Assembly: GCF_001908275.1 (NCBI RefSeq)
Contig: NZ_CP018620.1
Location: 1,054,001 to 1,118,000, forward strand
Direction: 5' to 3'
Length of the DNA: 64,000 bases
Source of the DNA: Paenibacillus xylanexedens
GTDB lineage: Bacteria > Bacillota > Bacilli > Paenibacillales > Paenibacillaceae
Shown here: piece by piece, positions 26,586 to 36,355 of the stretch
Layout: each line of letters opens with the position of its first letter
Numbering within the stretch: the stretch's first letter is position 1
Notes under the pieces: generated by a model
The model's input: only the letters and a program-made list of their open reading frames with translations
What the model was told of the DNA's origin: nothing
The model's database searches: none
Translations under genes and position numbers: made by a program

Positions 26586-28838
26586 GTGCCATCGATGACG
26601 ACCTATTTCAGTGAACCACAGAGCATGTATTACCGATTTGGAGAAGATCAGGATCAGGTGTTGAAGGTACTGGCCGAGAGGTATATTGGAGCCAATGCGC
26701 AGGCTGATTTTGTATATCGGGTATTCCAGAAGTCTGGTATTTTGCAAAATGAAAAAGGGCTTTATGATCTGAATTTAGGTAAACGCTTTCCTGATGCATC
26801 TAAAGACCATATATCCTACGCAGCTGCACTGGTTTGGGGGGACGAGGACCGAAACCTGGATGTACTGGTCCGCTGTTATGGGCCTGTTCGTTTCTATTTC
26901 AATGAGCAGATGGTCTATCGCTCAACCGTAATGGATGAGATTAGTCCAGACGCAACAGTGAAGCTCAGCATCGATATCAAGCCTGGATGGAACACCATTT
27001 GGCTGGAAATGAAAAACACCCCTGCCGGATTTGGCTGCCAATTTGGGTCAGATGAAGGTAAAGTGCGTATTCTGAACGTATTTGCGCCGTTTCAGGAGAG
27101 ACAGGGACAAGCAGGGTGGGTGTTCTCCCAACCGAACCCGGCTGCGAGTAAGCAACCGGACCTACTTGGAAAAGAATCAGACTATAGCTTGAACTGGCTG
27201 CCTGAGACAGGCTGGTCTGATGAAGATAAAACCAAGCCAGCTTTCGAACGAATATACGGGCATCTTCCTGGTCGGCATGCTTATGCTTGGACTCATCTGA
27301 ATAATAACGATTCAACCGGGAATGCGGTGCGATTGTCAGGTCAATCCTCCGGTTCTCTAAGTATATGGATTAGCGGCAAGCCTGTGGCGCAAGTGAAGGA
27401 AGCGGGTCCGTTCGAGGTGGATGTACCAGTCCCGTTTGGACGGAATGACCTGCTTGTCCGAAGTGAATATGACGATACGGCGGGACCTTGGCATTTTAAT
27501 TTGAACGCAACCGTGTCGGGCAAGCCGCTCTCACTGGAACTTCCTCAGCGTGTGCACGGAGCTAATGGAGAGTCTTGGTTATATGTTGGCCCTTTTGAGT
27601 CGGAGGTTGAACCCGATTTGCAGGATCTGACTCGAACGGACCGAGTGTATCAAACGGGGAAAGGACAGACATATTGGCGCTTAGATCGACCGGATGCTTG
27701 GATCAGACCTTATTATGAGAACGCGATGTTAAGCAACAAATGGACAGTGGGCAGTGTGACCAATTATGGTCGCTGGGATTATCCATTGGGTGTCACTGTA
27801 TATGGTCTATTACGGACGGGGCGTTATTTGCAAAGACCGGACATTACACGTTATGCGGCTGAGCATGTGCAGGCATGTACCCAGATGTATGAATACTCCT
27901 TATGGGATCGGGAGCAGTATGGTTTCCCGGCAGTCAATCAACAATTGGTCATGCTGAAAATGCTGGATAACTGTGGTTCTTTTGGTTCGGCCATGCTAGA
28001 AGCGTATTCAGAGTGTCATGAACCAACGTTTCTTCCGATTGCTGAACGGATTGCAGATTTCATGCTTTCCCGCCTGGAACGGCAGGAGGATGGTGCATTT
28101 TATCGCACATGTGTAGGGGAGTATGCCGAGAATACCATGTGGGCAGATGACCTCTATATGAGCACGCCGTTTCTCGTTCGTTATGCACGGGTGACAGGCA
28201 ACTCAGCCGCATTGGATGAAGCCGCCAGACAATTTTCACTGTATCGGAAGTATCTGTTTATGCCTGAGTTCAAGATCATGTCCCATGTGTATGATTTCAA
28301 ATACGGACAGGCAACGCAGATTCCATGGGGACGGGGAAATGGCTGGACACTGTTTTCCTTGACAGAGGTATTGGAAGCTTTGCCAACAGAGCATCCCGAG
28401 CGCCCAGCCTTAATAGATTTCTTCAATGAGCTGTGTGAGGGGTACGCAGCGCTTCAAGGGGAAAGCGGGTTGTGGCATCAGGTGTTGAATGTTCCGCAGA
28501 CGTATGAAGAAGCCTCCTGCACGGCGATGTTTGCCTATGGTTTTGCGAGAGGTGTACGCTTTGGCTGGTTCAAAGACCCTGAAGTTTACGTCACAGCTGC
28601 CGAGCGGGCTTGGAAGGGACTTATCTGCAAAGCCATTGATCGTCAAGGGAGTGTGCATGGCGTGTGTAGCGGATCACGATATGCGTTTACGGCAGAGTAT
28701 TATGATCAGGACTTGCGTACCGTTACCAATGACAATCACGGAATAGGCATTATGATGCTGGCAGGAACTGAAGTAGCAAAAATGAAGAAACATCTGGCTG
28801 AACACAGGGTGTCTTCACCTGCCGTCTCACATTCCTGA
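26586..28838 (+). CDS. GH88/GH105-type unsaturated glucuronyl/rhamnogalacturonyl hydrolase with N-terminal extension
   Basis: A 750-residue cytoplasmic protein. The C-terminal 400 residues are the (alpha/alpha)6 barrel of GH105 (YteR/YesR-like): NYGRWDYPLGVTVYGLL, ENTMWADDLYM with the key aspartate, IPWGRGNGWTLFSL and GLWHQVLN. Such enzymes remove the unsaturated uronate left by pectin or rhamnogalacturonan lyases. The first 340 residues are beta-rich with no recognised domain and roughly double the usual length of about 370. GTG at 26586 has GAGAGG 5 bases upstream; ATG at 26595 is the alternative. No signal peptide. Followed, after a terminator, by an ABC sugar importer and YesMN pair. Confidence 0.85.
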   Translation: MPSMTTYFSEPQSMYYRFGEDQDQVLKVLAERYIGANAQADFVYRVFQKSGILQNEKGLYDLNLGKRFPDASKDHISYAAALVWGDEDRNLDVLVRCYGPVRFYFNEQMVYRSTVMDEISPDATVKLSIDIKPGWNTIWLEMKNTPAGFGCQFGSDEGKVRILNVFAPFQERQGQAGWVFSQPNPAASKQPDLLGKESDYSLNWLPETGWSDEDKTKPAFERIYGHLPGRHAYAWTHLNNNDSTGNAVRLSGQSSGSLSIWISGKPVAQVKEAGPFEVDVPVPFGRNDLLVRSEYDDTAGPWHFNLNATVSGKPLSLELPQRVHGANGESWLYVGPFESEVEPDLQDLTRTDRVYQTGKGQTYWRLDRPDAWIRPYYENAMLSNKWTVGSVTNYGRWDYPLGVTVYGLLRTGRYLQRPDITRYAAEHVQACTQMYEYSLWDREQYGFPAVNQQLVMLKMLDNCGSFGSAMLEAYSECHEPTFLPIAERIADFMLSRLERQEDGAFYRTCVGEYAENTMWADDLYMSTPFLVRYARVTGNSAALDEAARQFSLYRKYLFMPEFKIMSHVYDFKYGQATQIPWGRGNGWTLFSLTEVLEALPTEHPERPALIDFFNELCEGYAALQGESGLWHQVLNVPQTYEEASCTAMFAYGFARGVRFGWFKDPEVYVTAAERAWKGLICKAIDRQGSVHGVCSGSRYAFTAEYYDQDLRTVTNDNHGIGIMMLAGTEVAKMKKHLAEHRVSSPAVSHS

Positions 28839-28942
28839 CAGACCGCCGGGGTCTGATTTTCATACTATCGTTTCTATACAACAGTCTTCTGCTCCACGTA
28901 ATACGGTTGTATATCCGTAATCATATTTGAGACGGGATCATC

Positions 28943-28975
28943 ACCGCCGGGAATATCATTCCTGGTGGTTTTTGA
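28943..28975 (+). terminator. Terminator between the GH105 gene and the ABC operon
   Basis: ACCGCCGGGAAT pairs with ATTCCTGGTGGT (12 bp, two G-U) around a 3-base loop, then five T. Confidence 0.85.
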
Positions 28976-29045
28976 TTCCTGTAACTCCTTACTTTTTTGA
29001 CAGGAAAGCTTACTTTTGTTTATGTCATGTACAGTAATAGACCGA

Positions 29046-29071
29046 TACAATAGGTTTTGTAAGCGATTCCA
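29046..29071 (+). promoter_or_regulatory. Weak -10 and cre site of the ABC importer operon
   Basis: TACAAT (29046-29051) lacks a good -35, as is common for promoters needing an activator such as YesN. TGTAAGCGATTCCA (29058-29071) matches 13 of 14 positions of the CcpA cre consensus and would cover the transcription start, suggesting glucose repression. A TTGACA at 28997 is a possible upstream -35 with no good -10 partner. Confidence 0.6.
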
Positions 29072-29100
29072 TAAATGCAAGAAGGGGAGGAAATTCATTT

Positions 29101-30441
29101 ATGATGATTACAAAAAAGTGGGTAACCCTGTTCTGCCTGTCCCTGTTATTGTTCGCTACAGCCTGTTCGGGAGGGGCCTCCGATAAGCCGGCTTCTTCTG
29201 GTGAAGCAAGTGAAAATGAAGGAGACTCTTCAGGCAAGATTGAACTGCGCATGACTTGGTGGGGATCACAGACCAGACATGATCTGACGACCAAAGTGAT
29301 CCAATTGTTTGAAGAGAAACATCCGGGAATCACCATTAAGCCTGAATATTCCGGTTGGGACGGTTACTTTGACAAGTTGACTACACAGGTAGCTGGTTCA
29401 AATGCACCAGATATCATCCAGATGGATTACGCCTTTTTGACTGACTTTGCCCGGCGTGGTGCCTTGCTTGACCTGACTCCGTTTGCAGAGAGTAAAGAGC
29501 TGCGGACAGAGGATCATGATCAGAGCATGATTACAGCCGGATCAATTGACGATAAATTATATGCGATTACCCTCGGAGTTAACGCACCAGGTGTCATATA
29601 TGACGCCACCGTATTTCAGGAATTAGGTATCGAAGAACCACAAGAGAGTTGGACATGGAAGGATTTTGGGGATATTGCGACCAAGATCGCCGCAGCCAAA
29701 GGTGAGGGGTTCTATGGATCTGCAGACATTTCCGGTACAACGAACATGTTTGAAGTGTTTATTCGGCAATCCGGGAAAGGATTGTTTGATGGTGGCACAA
29801 TGACCGCTACCAGCGAGGAGCTTCAGCAATGGTTCGATATGTGGAGCGCACTACGCGAGAATGGTGGAGTGACTACAGCGGAGATAACGGCATCCACAAC
29901 CAATGCGCTGGAGACACGACCGATCTCACTGGGCACAGCCGCCATGGACTTTGCATGGTCCAATCAATTGCTGACATTCCAGCAGGTGAACAAAAACCAG
30001 GATCATAAGCTTGGCATACAAGTTCTTCCGCATGGTGTAGGTGAAAAGCAAATCGGTGAATACCTGAAACCAGGCCAGTTCCTCTCCGGTTATGGCAAAA
30101 CCAAACATCCGAAGGAAGTTGCCATGTTCATTGATTTCATGGTTAACGATCCAGAAGCAACCGCTATTCTTGGTTCTGAACGTGGTGTGCCGGTTAACTC
30201 AAGCATTCGTGAACAGATGCAGCCTACGCTGCCGGAAGCGGAGCAAACCATTTTCCAATTTATTGATACTGTATCGAAGAACTCCAGCGAGATTGACCCA
30301 CCATACCCGCAAGGATTTGCTGAAGTGGACACAAGTTTCAAAAGCGCAAGCGAGCAAATCGCCTTCGGTCAAGGCAATACTCCAGATGTCATTGCCCAGT
30401 TTATTGAAGGAGCCAAGGCTACGCTTGGATCGAGTCAATAA
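29101..30441 (+). CDS. Extracellular sugar-binding lipoprotein of an ABC importer
   Basis: Family 1 solute-binding protein of 446 residues, anchored by a lipid on Cys22 (lipobox FATAC before SGG). The mature protein has the usual pattern: a Gly/Ser/Glu spacer, RMTWWGSQTRHDL, FEEKHPGITIKPEYSGWDGY and PDIIQMDYAFL. GGGGAGG precedes the ATG. It opens the operon binding protein - permease - permease - YesM - YesN. By neighbourhood (GH105 upstream, YesMN downstream) it likely binds pectin- or rhamnogalacturonan-derived oligosaccharides, like YesO; the ligand is inferred. Confidence 0.9.
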   Translation: MMITKKWVTLFCLSLLLFATACSGGASDKPASSGEASENEGDSSGKIELRMTWWGSQTRHDLTTKVIQLFEEKHPGITIKPEYSGWDGYFDKLTTQVAGSNAPDIIQMDYAFLTDFARRGALLDLTPFAESKELRTEDHDQSMITAGSIDDKLYAITLGVNAPGVIYDATVFQELGIEEPQESWTWKDFGDIATKIAAAKGEGFYGSADISGTTNMFEVFIRQSGKGLFDGGTMTATSEELQQWFDMWSALRENGGVTTAEITASTTNALETRPISLGTAAMDFAWSNQLLTFQQVNKNQDHKLGIQVLPHGVGEKQIGEYLKPGQFLSGYGKTKHPKEVAMFIDFMVNDPEATAILGSERGVPVNSSIREQMQPTLPEAEQTIFQFIDTVSKNSSEIDPPYPQGFAEVDTSFKSASEQIAFGQGNTPDVIAQFIEGAKATLGSSQ

Positions 30442-30488
30442 TAATTGAAACTGTCTCAGACTTCTAATTCTGCGGGGAGGTTGCGAAG

Positions 30489-31439
30489 ATGACGACATCA
30501 CAGGTCAGTCAAGCCCGAATCGAGCGTGTAACTACCCGGCGGGTCAAACGAAGATATGCGCATAATGGAGCCGCACTTCTATTTCTCGCCCCTTGGCTTG
30601 TCGGATTGTTATTTCTCACCTTAGGTCCAATGTTGGTATCCTTGTACATTTCGTTCACCGATTACAGTATCCTGGCCGCCCCTTCCTGGGTCGGTCTGGA
30701 CAACTACACCACGATGTTTACATCGGATAAACTGTTCACTCAGTCGCTCAAAGTCACATTCACGTATGTCGCTGTATCCGTACCGGTCAAATTGATTTTC
30801 GCGCTGCTGGTAGCGCTGTTGCTCAACAAAGGGATTCGAGGATTAGGTATTTATCGGACAGTGTATTACATCCCGACATTGCTTGGAGGTAGCGTGGCGA
30901 TTGCGATGTTGTGGCGTAAAATGCTGGGTGGGGACGGGCTACTCAATAGTGTTCTTGCCATGGTAGGCATTAAAGCGCCCGATTGGGTAGCGAATCCGAA
31001 ATATGCTCTGTACTCCATTGTCCTGTTATCCGTGTGGCAGTTCGGATCGTCGATGATTATTTTCCTGGCAGGCCTGAAGCAGATTCCACCCGAGTATGAT
31101 GAAGCCTCAGCGGTAGATGGTGCAGGCCCTCTGCGGAGATTCTTCTATATAACGTTGCCAATTCTGTCACCCGTTATCTTCTTCAATCTCGTCATGCAGC
31201 TGATTACGTCCTTTCAATCGTTCACACAGGCTTTTGTCATCAGTAACGGTAGCGGAGGGCCAGTGAACTCAACCTTAATGTACTCTCTGTATCTGTACAA
31301 AAAAGGATTCTCATTCTTTCAGATGGGTTATGCTTCTGCGATGGCCTGGGTGCTGGTCATCCTGATTGGCGTATTTACATTGCTCGTATTCCGCAGCAGC
31401 AAGCTGTGGGTGCACTATGAGGATGGTGGGAAATCATGA
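30489..31439 (+). CDS. ABC sugar permease, MalF/LplB type (YesP-like)
   Basis: A 316-residue inner-membrane permease with six helices. The EAA loop that contacts the ATPase is EYDEASAVDGAGPLRRFFYI, followed by LPILSPVIFFNLV. GGGGAGG lies 7 bases before the ATG. Stop and start of the next permease overlap by 4 bases (ATGA). No ATPase gene is in the operon, so a shared MsmX-type ATPase encoded elsewhere is expected. Confidence 0.92.
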   Translation: MTTSQVSQARIERVTTRRVKRRYAHNGAALLFLAPWLVGLLFLTLGPMLVSLYISFTDYSILAAPSWVGLDNYTTMFTSDKLFTQSLKVTFTYVAVSVPVKLIFALLVALLLNKGIRGLGIYRTVYYIPTLLGGSVAIAMLWRKMLGGDGLLNSVLAMVGIKAPDWVANPKYALYSIVLLSVWQFGSSMIIFLAGLKQIPPEYDEASAVDGAGPLRRFFYITLPILSPVIFFNLVMQLITSFQSFTQAFVISNGSGGPVNSTLMYSLYLYKKGFSFFQMGYASAMAWVLVILIGVFTLLVFRSSKLWVHYEDGGKS

Positions 31440-32284
31440 TTGGACAACGGAACTCTACAGCATGGGTCGTCAGCAAACATGTGTTAATCTCAGGCATCGC
31501 CTTTGTCATGCTCTACCCGATCCTCTGGATGCTGGGCAGCTCATTCAAACCGGGACATATGATCTTTACAGAGACCTGGTTCTGGCCACAGGAATGGAAT
31601 TGGCAAAATTACATGAATGGCTGGTCGGGAATTCAGGGCAACCCGTTCTCCCGGTTTCTAACTAACTCTGTCGTTCTATCGCTTGGCGCGGTGCTGGGCA
31701 ATGTGATTTCCTGCTCTATGGCGGCGTATGCCTTCGCCCGACTGAATTTTCGTTTCAAAGCCATTTGCTTTGGCCTGATGCTCATGACGATCATGCTGCC
31801 CCATCATGTGACGCTGATCCCGCAGTATATTCTCTTCAACCACCTGGAGTGGGTGAATACGTATCTGCCGCTTGTGGTGCCAAAATGGCTGGCGACAGAT
31901 GCCTTCTTCATTTTTCTCATGGTACAGTTCTTCCGGGGATTGCCTAAAGAGCTGGATGAGGCGGCCACCATCGATGGATGTGGTCCTGTGAAAATATACA
32001 CCCAAATCATCATTCCACTGGCTTTCCCAGCATTGGTTACCACGATGATCTTTACGTTCTTGTGGACATGGGACGACTTCTTCAGTCAGTTGATCTACCT
32101 GAGTGACGTTAGCAAATACACCGTGCCGCTAGGTCTGCGCCTGTTCCTTGATTCCAGCTCTCAATCCGATTGGGGCCCGACGTTTGCCATGTCGGTGTTG
32201 TCGCTGGTGCCATGTTTTATCGTATTTATCGTGTGTCAAAAGTACTTCGTGGAAGGAATCGCGACCTCTGGGCTCAAAGGGTAA
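31436..32284 (+). CDS. ABC sugar permease, MalG/LplC type (YesQ-like)
   Basis: A 282-residue second permease with six helices. EAA loop ELDEAATIDGCGPVKIYTQI then IPLAFPALVTT. It overlaps the previous permease by 4 bases, so the two are translationally coupled and form the heterodimeric channel. The sensor kinase follows 28 bases after its stop. Confidence 0.92.
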   Translation: MIGQRNSTAWVVSKHVLISGIAFVMLYPILWMLGSSFKPGHMIFTETWFWPQEWNWQNYMNGWSGIQGNPFSRFLTNSVVLSLGAVLGNVISCSMAAYAFARLNFRFKAICFGLMLMTIMLPHHVTLIPQYILFNHLEWVNTYLPLVVPKWLATDAFFIFLMVQFFRGLPKELDEAATIDGCGPVKIYTQIIIPLAFPALVTTMIFTFLWTWDDFFSQLIYLSDVSKYTVPLGLRLFLDSSSQSDWGPTFAMSVLSLVPCFIVFIVCQKYFVEGIATSGLKG

Positions 32285-32312
32285 TTCCAAGACGAAACGA
32301 GTTGATTTTTCC

Positions 32313-34181
32313 ATGAGGAAAGGAAGATGGTCTTCATTTATTAATCAAAAGCTGCAACAAAGCAAGCTCTCCACATTGATGGTGACTTGCTTTATTGCGT
32401 TTAACCTCCTGCTCGTCTCGGTTGTGGTCTGGCTGGCATATCAGTCTTTCTCAGCAGTCACCTTTGCCGAGATTAGCAAAGCACGCCTGGCTCTTCTGAA
32501 CGAAAGCACACGTCGGGGATTTGATTTCATCACAGGGGTAACAGGAACCGCATATGGTTTGGCAAGCAATCGGGAGCTGTCCAATTTGCTCGAAACGGCT
32601 GATACGGGCAGACTTGCACAGATTCACCAGCGGAGAGAGGTCTCTCGAATCCTGGATCATACCATGGTCGTGAGTGAAGGCATCACTTCCATCGAACTGT
32701 ATACGGATGTCTTCAATGAAGTGACAGTGACTATGGCTGATCGCATATTTCCGGTGGACACCATCGCACATGACTCTTGGTTTGCTACGCTGGAAAAGGC
32801 TGATGCGGCTTGGGTTCCGCTGCGTGAGAACGAATCTGGCCAATCCCTGGTCGGATACGCCCAACGGATTTTCGACAGTCGTGGTGGAACGGTTGCTTAT
32901 GTGCTCATTCGACTGAGTAGAGCGGACATCGTACGCAGGTTTGCCGATGTACCCATGGTGCTTGATGGAAAAGTCCTGTTGGTAGATACGGCTGGTAATG
33001 TCGTAATGCAGATGGGGAGAGTTGATCCAGCAGGGGAGAAGGAACGAGCGGATAGAAGAAATGAAGCAAGTACAATTCAAGAAACGGGTGAAGCTGTAAA
33101 TTCATCTTCTTCTATTATAGATAGTGCATGGATTCAGGAACATGTCCAGCATGGTGCAGACGGGTACGAAGTAGTTTCCGGCCAACCCGGAGGTGCTCAA
33201 TTGGTGCTGTACTCCAGGCCAGCCATGCTTCAGTGGCGTCTCGTACAGACTATTCCGGTATATACACTGTTATCTCCGCTCAGACAAGCGGGCTGGCAGA
33301 TCCTTGGCATCGCCGTGCTGGGACTATTATGCTCGGCTGTGCTGGCGTACCTGTTTGTAAGGCGGATCATCCGGCCTTTGCGACAATTAATCAAGCGAAT
33401 GAGACAACTGGAGAAAGGGGACTTCGATACCCGGGTCCAACTTTCGTTTACGGAGGAATATGCCCATTTGGCTTATGGCTTTAATCACATGGCTTCACAG
33501 CTCACGACGCTGATGGAACAGGTGAAGGATGAGAGCCGGGCCAAGCGTGAAGCCCAGACGGGCTTGCTTGAGGCCCAGATCAAACCCCATTTTTTATACA
33601 ATACCCTCGACATGATCCACTGGCGCGCACTTGATTACGAAGCCAAGGATATCAGTCGCATGATTGTACAACTGAGTAAGCTGTTACGGATCGGACTGAG
33701 TGGAGGGAGATTGTTTATACGGGTTCGTGATGAGTTGGAACATGCCCGTTGCTACGTCAACATACAGTCAGAGCGGCTACCGTTTTCCATTCAATATCAG
33801 GAGCAGATCGATCCGCATACTCGCGGTTGTTACATTCCCAAAATCATTTTGCAGCCCTTTATCGAAAATGCCGTTATGCACGGGCACCCTGAAGAAGGCA
33901 CACTTCGAATTCAGGTGCATATGCACGAAGTGGAAGGCCCGCATCAGGATATCGTCATTCGTATCACGGATAATGGGCGGGGTTTGCCAGAGGGGTGGAA
34001 ACTCGAAGAGACGTGTGGTATCGGTGTACGGAATGTACATCAGCGCATTCAGCTTTATTGCGGGAAGAGATATGGCGTTCAACTGAGCGATAGAGAGTCA
34101 GGTGGCGTGGAAGTGACCATTACGCTGCCGCGTATTGAGACCGACGAGCAATTAAATCTATGGCTGGACGGTGAAAAATGA
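32313..34181 (+). CDS. yesM: YesM-type sensor histidine kinase
   Basis: A 622-residue membrane kinase. A first helix near 20-45, an extracytoplasmic sensor of about 270 residues, a second helix near 325-350, HAMP, then the His_kinase domain with phosphoacceptor in AQIKPHFLYNTLDMIHW, and an HATPase with DNGRGLPEGW and GIGVRNVHQRI. The ATG at 32313 has no strong Shine-Dalgarno; the open frame extends upstream into the permease gene but reads as out-of-frame permease DNA. The next gene overlaps by 4 bases. It probably senses the imported oligosaccharide, perhaps through the binding protein. Confidence 0.9.
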   Translation: MRKGRWSSFINQKLQQSKLSTLMVTCFIAFNLLLVSVVVWLAYQSFSAVTFAEISKARLALLNESTRRGFDFITGVTGTAYGLASNRELSNLLETADTGRLAQIHQRREVSRILDHTMVVSEGITSIELYTDVFNEVTVTMADRIFPVDTIAHDSWFATLEKADAAWVPLRENESGQSLVGYAQRIFDSRGGTVAYVLIRLSRADIVRRFADVPMVLDGKVLLVDTAGNVVMQMGRVDPAGEKERADRRNEASTIQETGEAVNSSSSIIDSAWIQEHVQHGADGYEVVSGQPGGAQLVLYSRPAMLQWRLVQTIPVYTLLSPLRQAGWQILGIAVLGLLCSAVLAYLFVRRIIRPLRQLIKRMRQLEKGDFDTRVQLSFTEEYAHLAYGFNHMASQLTTLMEQVKDESRAKREAQTGLLEAQIKPHFLYNTLDMIHWRALDYEAKDISRMIVQLSKLLRIGLSGGRLFIRVRDELEHARCYVNIQSERLPFSIQYQEQIDPHTRGCYIPKIILQPFIENAVMHGHPEEGTLRIQVHMHEVEGPHQDIVIRITDNGRGLPEGWKLEETCGIGVRNVHQRIQLYCGKRYGVQLSDRESGGVEVTITLPRIETDEQLNLWLDGEK

Positions 34182-35782
34182 TGAAGACCATTATGCTTGT
34201 TGATGACGATCCTCATATTGTAAAGGCGTTAACAGATCATATCGATTGGCCTTCTCTGGGCCTCAGCATTGCAGGCACTGCTTCCAATGGCTTGGATGCG
34301 CTGGAGTTGTTTCACCGCATGAATCCAGATGTCGTTATGACTGACGTCTATCTACCGGGGATGACCGGGCTTGAGATCACACAGACGTTGCGACGTGATC
34401 ATCCCCACCTGCCGATCATCATTCTTAGTGGATATGACGAATTCGAGAACGCCCGGGCAGCCATGCGCTGGGGGGTGAATCACTTTTTGCTGAAGCCGGC
34501 AGAGGTTGAGGAGATTGAGTCTGTGCTGCGGGAGGTATTACTGGAACAAGATGTGCGGGAGCGGCATGAGCGGCTGGAGCGGACGTACAAGCAGGAGGTT
34601 GGACGGGTGCTTCCTTATTTGCGCAAACAATTCCTTCACGAACTGCTGACTACGCGATATCGGGCAGAGGAACTGCCTAAAGAACGCATGGACTATATAG
34701 GCATTCATATGTCCTCACAGACACGCGCCATTAGTCTGCAACTGAATCGCCCCGTATTTTTGACACGGATGAAAGAACGGGATTGGCAGCTTCTCCGCTA
34801 TGGGGCGGCCGATATTATTCAGGAGACGGTGAAGGAGCAAGCGGCGCGCATGAATGGTCAGGTAGAGATTGTTGATTATTCGGATCAGGTATTTGTGTTG
34901 CTTCTATTAGGAGATAAAGATCATCTGGAGGAATGCCTGCCACTCGTGGAGAGGATGATGGATCAGATCTTTACGTATCTGAAAATTGAAGTGAGTGCTG
35001 GAATAGGAAGATCCAAAAGTCACCCATGTGAGGTGATAGATTCTTATCTGGAGAGCAGGGAAGCGGTGGAAACAGCAGAGTTTCAAGGTGGAAGTCGTAT
35101 CTACCACTATGAAGCGTCAGAGGATACAGAACCAAGTGTGACCGATTATTCGCTATTACTTCGTCAATGGAATGAGGCTTGGACGGATATCAGACCTGAT
35201 CTGGCGGAAGAGGTATGGCATCATATTCGGCTTTTGTTGAAAGAGGGCAACTGTGTTGGGATACAGGATGTACAGGTGGTGGCCGTCAGTCTGTTTGACA
35301 CGTTGATGCATAGCTGGAACCGACTTCACCCTATGTTAGCGCCACCGCTGGCGATGAGTGATTTTCTGCGTGAAATTCAATCGAAATATGCTTTACATGA
35401 TCTGGTAAGCTGGATGGATCGTATTATCTGCGATTGGCTGGAACAGATACGCAAGGAGATGGGTGAGAAGAAAAGCAATAAACTTATCGAGCAGGTGAAA
35501 CAGTATGTAGAGCTTCATTACGCCGAAGAGATTAGTTTTGAAGCGATAGCCAAGGGGCTGTTCGTACATCCGAAGTATCTGAGCCAACTGTTCAAAAGGG
35601 TGACCGGTGAGAATTTCGTGAGTTATTTGAACGGGTACCGAATTCAGAGAGCGTTGGAACTGTTGCAGTCGGGACATTACATGGTATATGAGGTGAGCGA
35701 GATGACGGGGTTCCGTAATGCGACGTATTTCAGCCAGGTGTTCAAAATGCTTACGGGCAAGAGTCCGTCTGAGGTGGGGTAG
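34178..35782 (+). CDS. yesN: YesN-type response regulator with AraC DNA-binding domain
   Basis: A 534-residue regulator: receiver domain (1-120, acidic VDDDPH, phosphoacceptor Asp56 in VVMTDVYLPG, lysine in LLKPAE), a long helical middle region, and a C-terminal AraC-type double helix-turn-helix (about 430-534, ending YFSQVFKMLTGKSPSEVG). It overlaps the kinase by 4 bases. As in other YesMN pairs it should activate the ABC importer and perhaps the GH105 gene just upstream. Confidence 0.92.
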   Translation: MMKTIMLVDDDPHIVKALTDHIDWPSLGLSIAGTASNGLDALELFHRMNPDVVMTDVYLPGMTGLEITQTLRRDHPHLPIIILSGYDEFENARAAMRWGVNHFLLKPAEVEEIESVLREVLLEQDVRERHERLERTYKQEVGRVLPYLRKQFLHELLTTRYRAEELPKERMDYIGIHMSSQTRAISLQLNRPVFLTRMKERDWQLLRYGAADIIQETVKEQAARMNGQVEIVDYSDQVFVLLLLGDKDHLEECLPLVERMMDQIFTYLKIEVSAGIGRSKSHPCEVIDSYLESREAVETAEFQGGSRIYHYEASEDTEPSVTDYSLLLRQWNEAWTDIRPDLAEEVWHHIRLLLKEGNCVGIQDVQVVAVSLFDTLMHSWNRLHPMLAPPLAMSDFLREIQSKYALHDLVSWMDRIICDWLEQIRKEMGEKKSNKLIEQVKQYVELHYAEEISFEAIAKGLFVHPKYLSQLFKRVTGENFVSYLNGYRIQRALELLQSGHYMVYEVSEMTGFRNATYFSQVFKMLTGKSPSEVG

Positions 35783-35833
35783 AGCGAAACAGGTATAGTA
35801 ATTATACAAAGTGGAAGAGGAGGTATGGTTCTT

Positions 35834-36355
35834 ATGATGATCGATCAGCAGGAAAATTACATTAAAGGCTTATCTTACTCCATTAGATCGGCAGAGGAAA
35901 AGGATGCTGAGGCCTTGTCTTCACTACGTGTACAAATCGATGGGGAAACCGAGAACATGGATCGTGAAGAGGGCGAGGCGTATATCGACGCAGCCGGGTT
36001 TAGGCGGATCATCCATTTGGACACTGAGAAGTCACGGAATCTGTTCCTTGTTGCTGTAGTAGCGGGTGAGATTGTGGGATACTCCCGATGTGAAGGTACA
36101 GAGCTGAAGCGCTTTTGCCATAAAGTTGAGTTCGGCGTGTGTGTAGCCCGAGAGTTCTGGGGGCATGGGATTGGCAAGAACTTGTTAGAGAAGTCGATAG
36201 AATGGGCAGACCAGACTGGTTTAGAGAAGATGACGTTGAACGTGCTGGCATCCAATGAAAAGGCAATCGAGTTATACCAAAAGAGTGGCTTCGAGAACGA
36301 AGGTATTTTAAAAAGGATCGTAGACATGCGGATGGACAGTATTATGACACGATAG
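35834..36355 (+). CDS. GNAT-family N-acetyltransferase
   Basis: A 173-residue acetyl-CoA-dependent acyltransferase. GNAT motif A is FGVCVAREFWGHGIGKNLLE, then LEKMTLNVLASNEKAIELYQKSGFENEG. AGGAGG lies about 9 bases before the ATG at 35834; an ATG at 35825 touches that site and is rejected. It follows yesN by about 50 bases and might be read from that operon, but no functional link is evident. Substrate unknown; L-amino-acid or protein acetylation are both possible. Confidence 0.85.
   Translation: MMIDQQENYIKGLSYSIRSAEEKDAEALSSLRVQIDGETENMDREEGEAYIDAAGFRRIIHLDTEKSRNLFLVAVVAGEIVGYSRCEGTELKRFCHKVEFGVCVAREFWGHGIGKNLLEKSIEWADQTGLEKMTLNVLASNEKAIELYQKSGFENEGILKRIVDMRMDSIMTR

Noticed and set aside
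32148..32312. Longer start for the YesM kinase
   Set aside because: The extra 55 codons are the permease gene read in another frame (Cys/Arg-rich); the membrane-helix N-terminus begins after ATG 32313.
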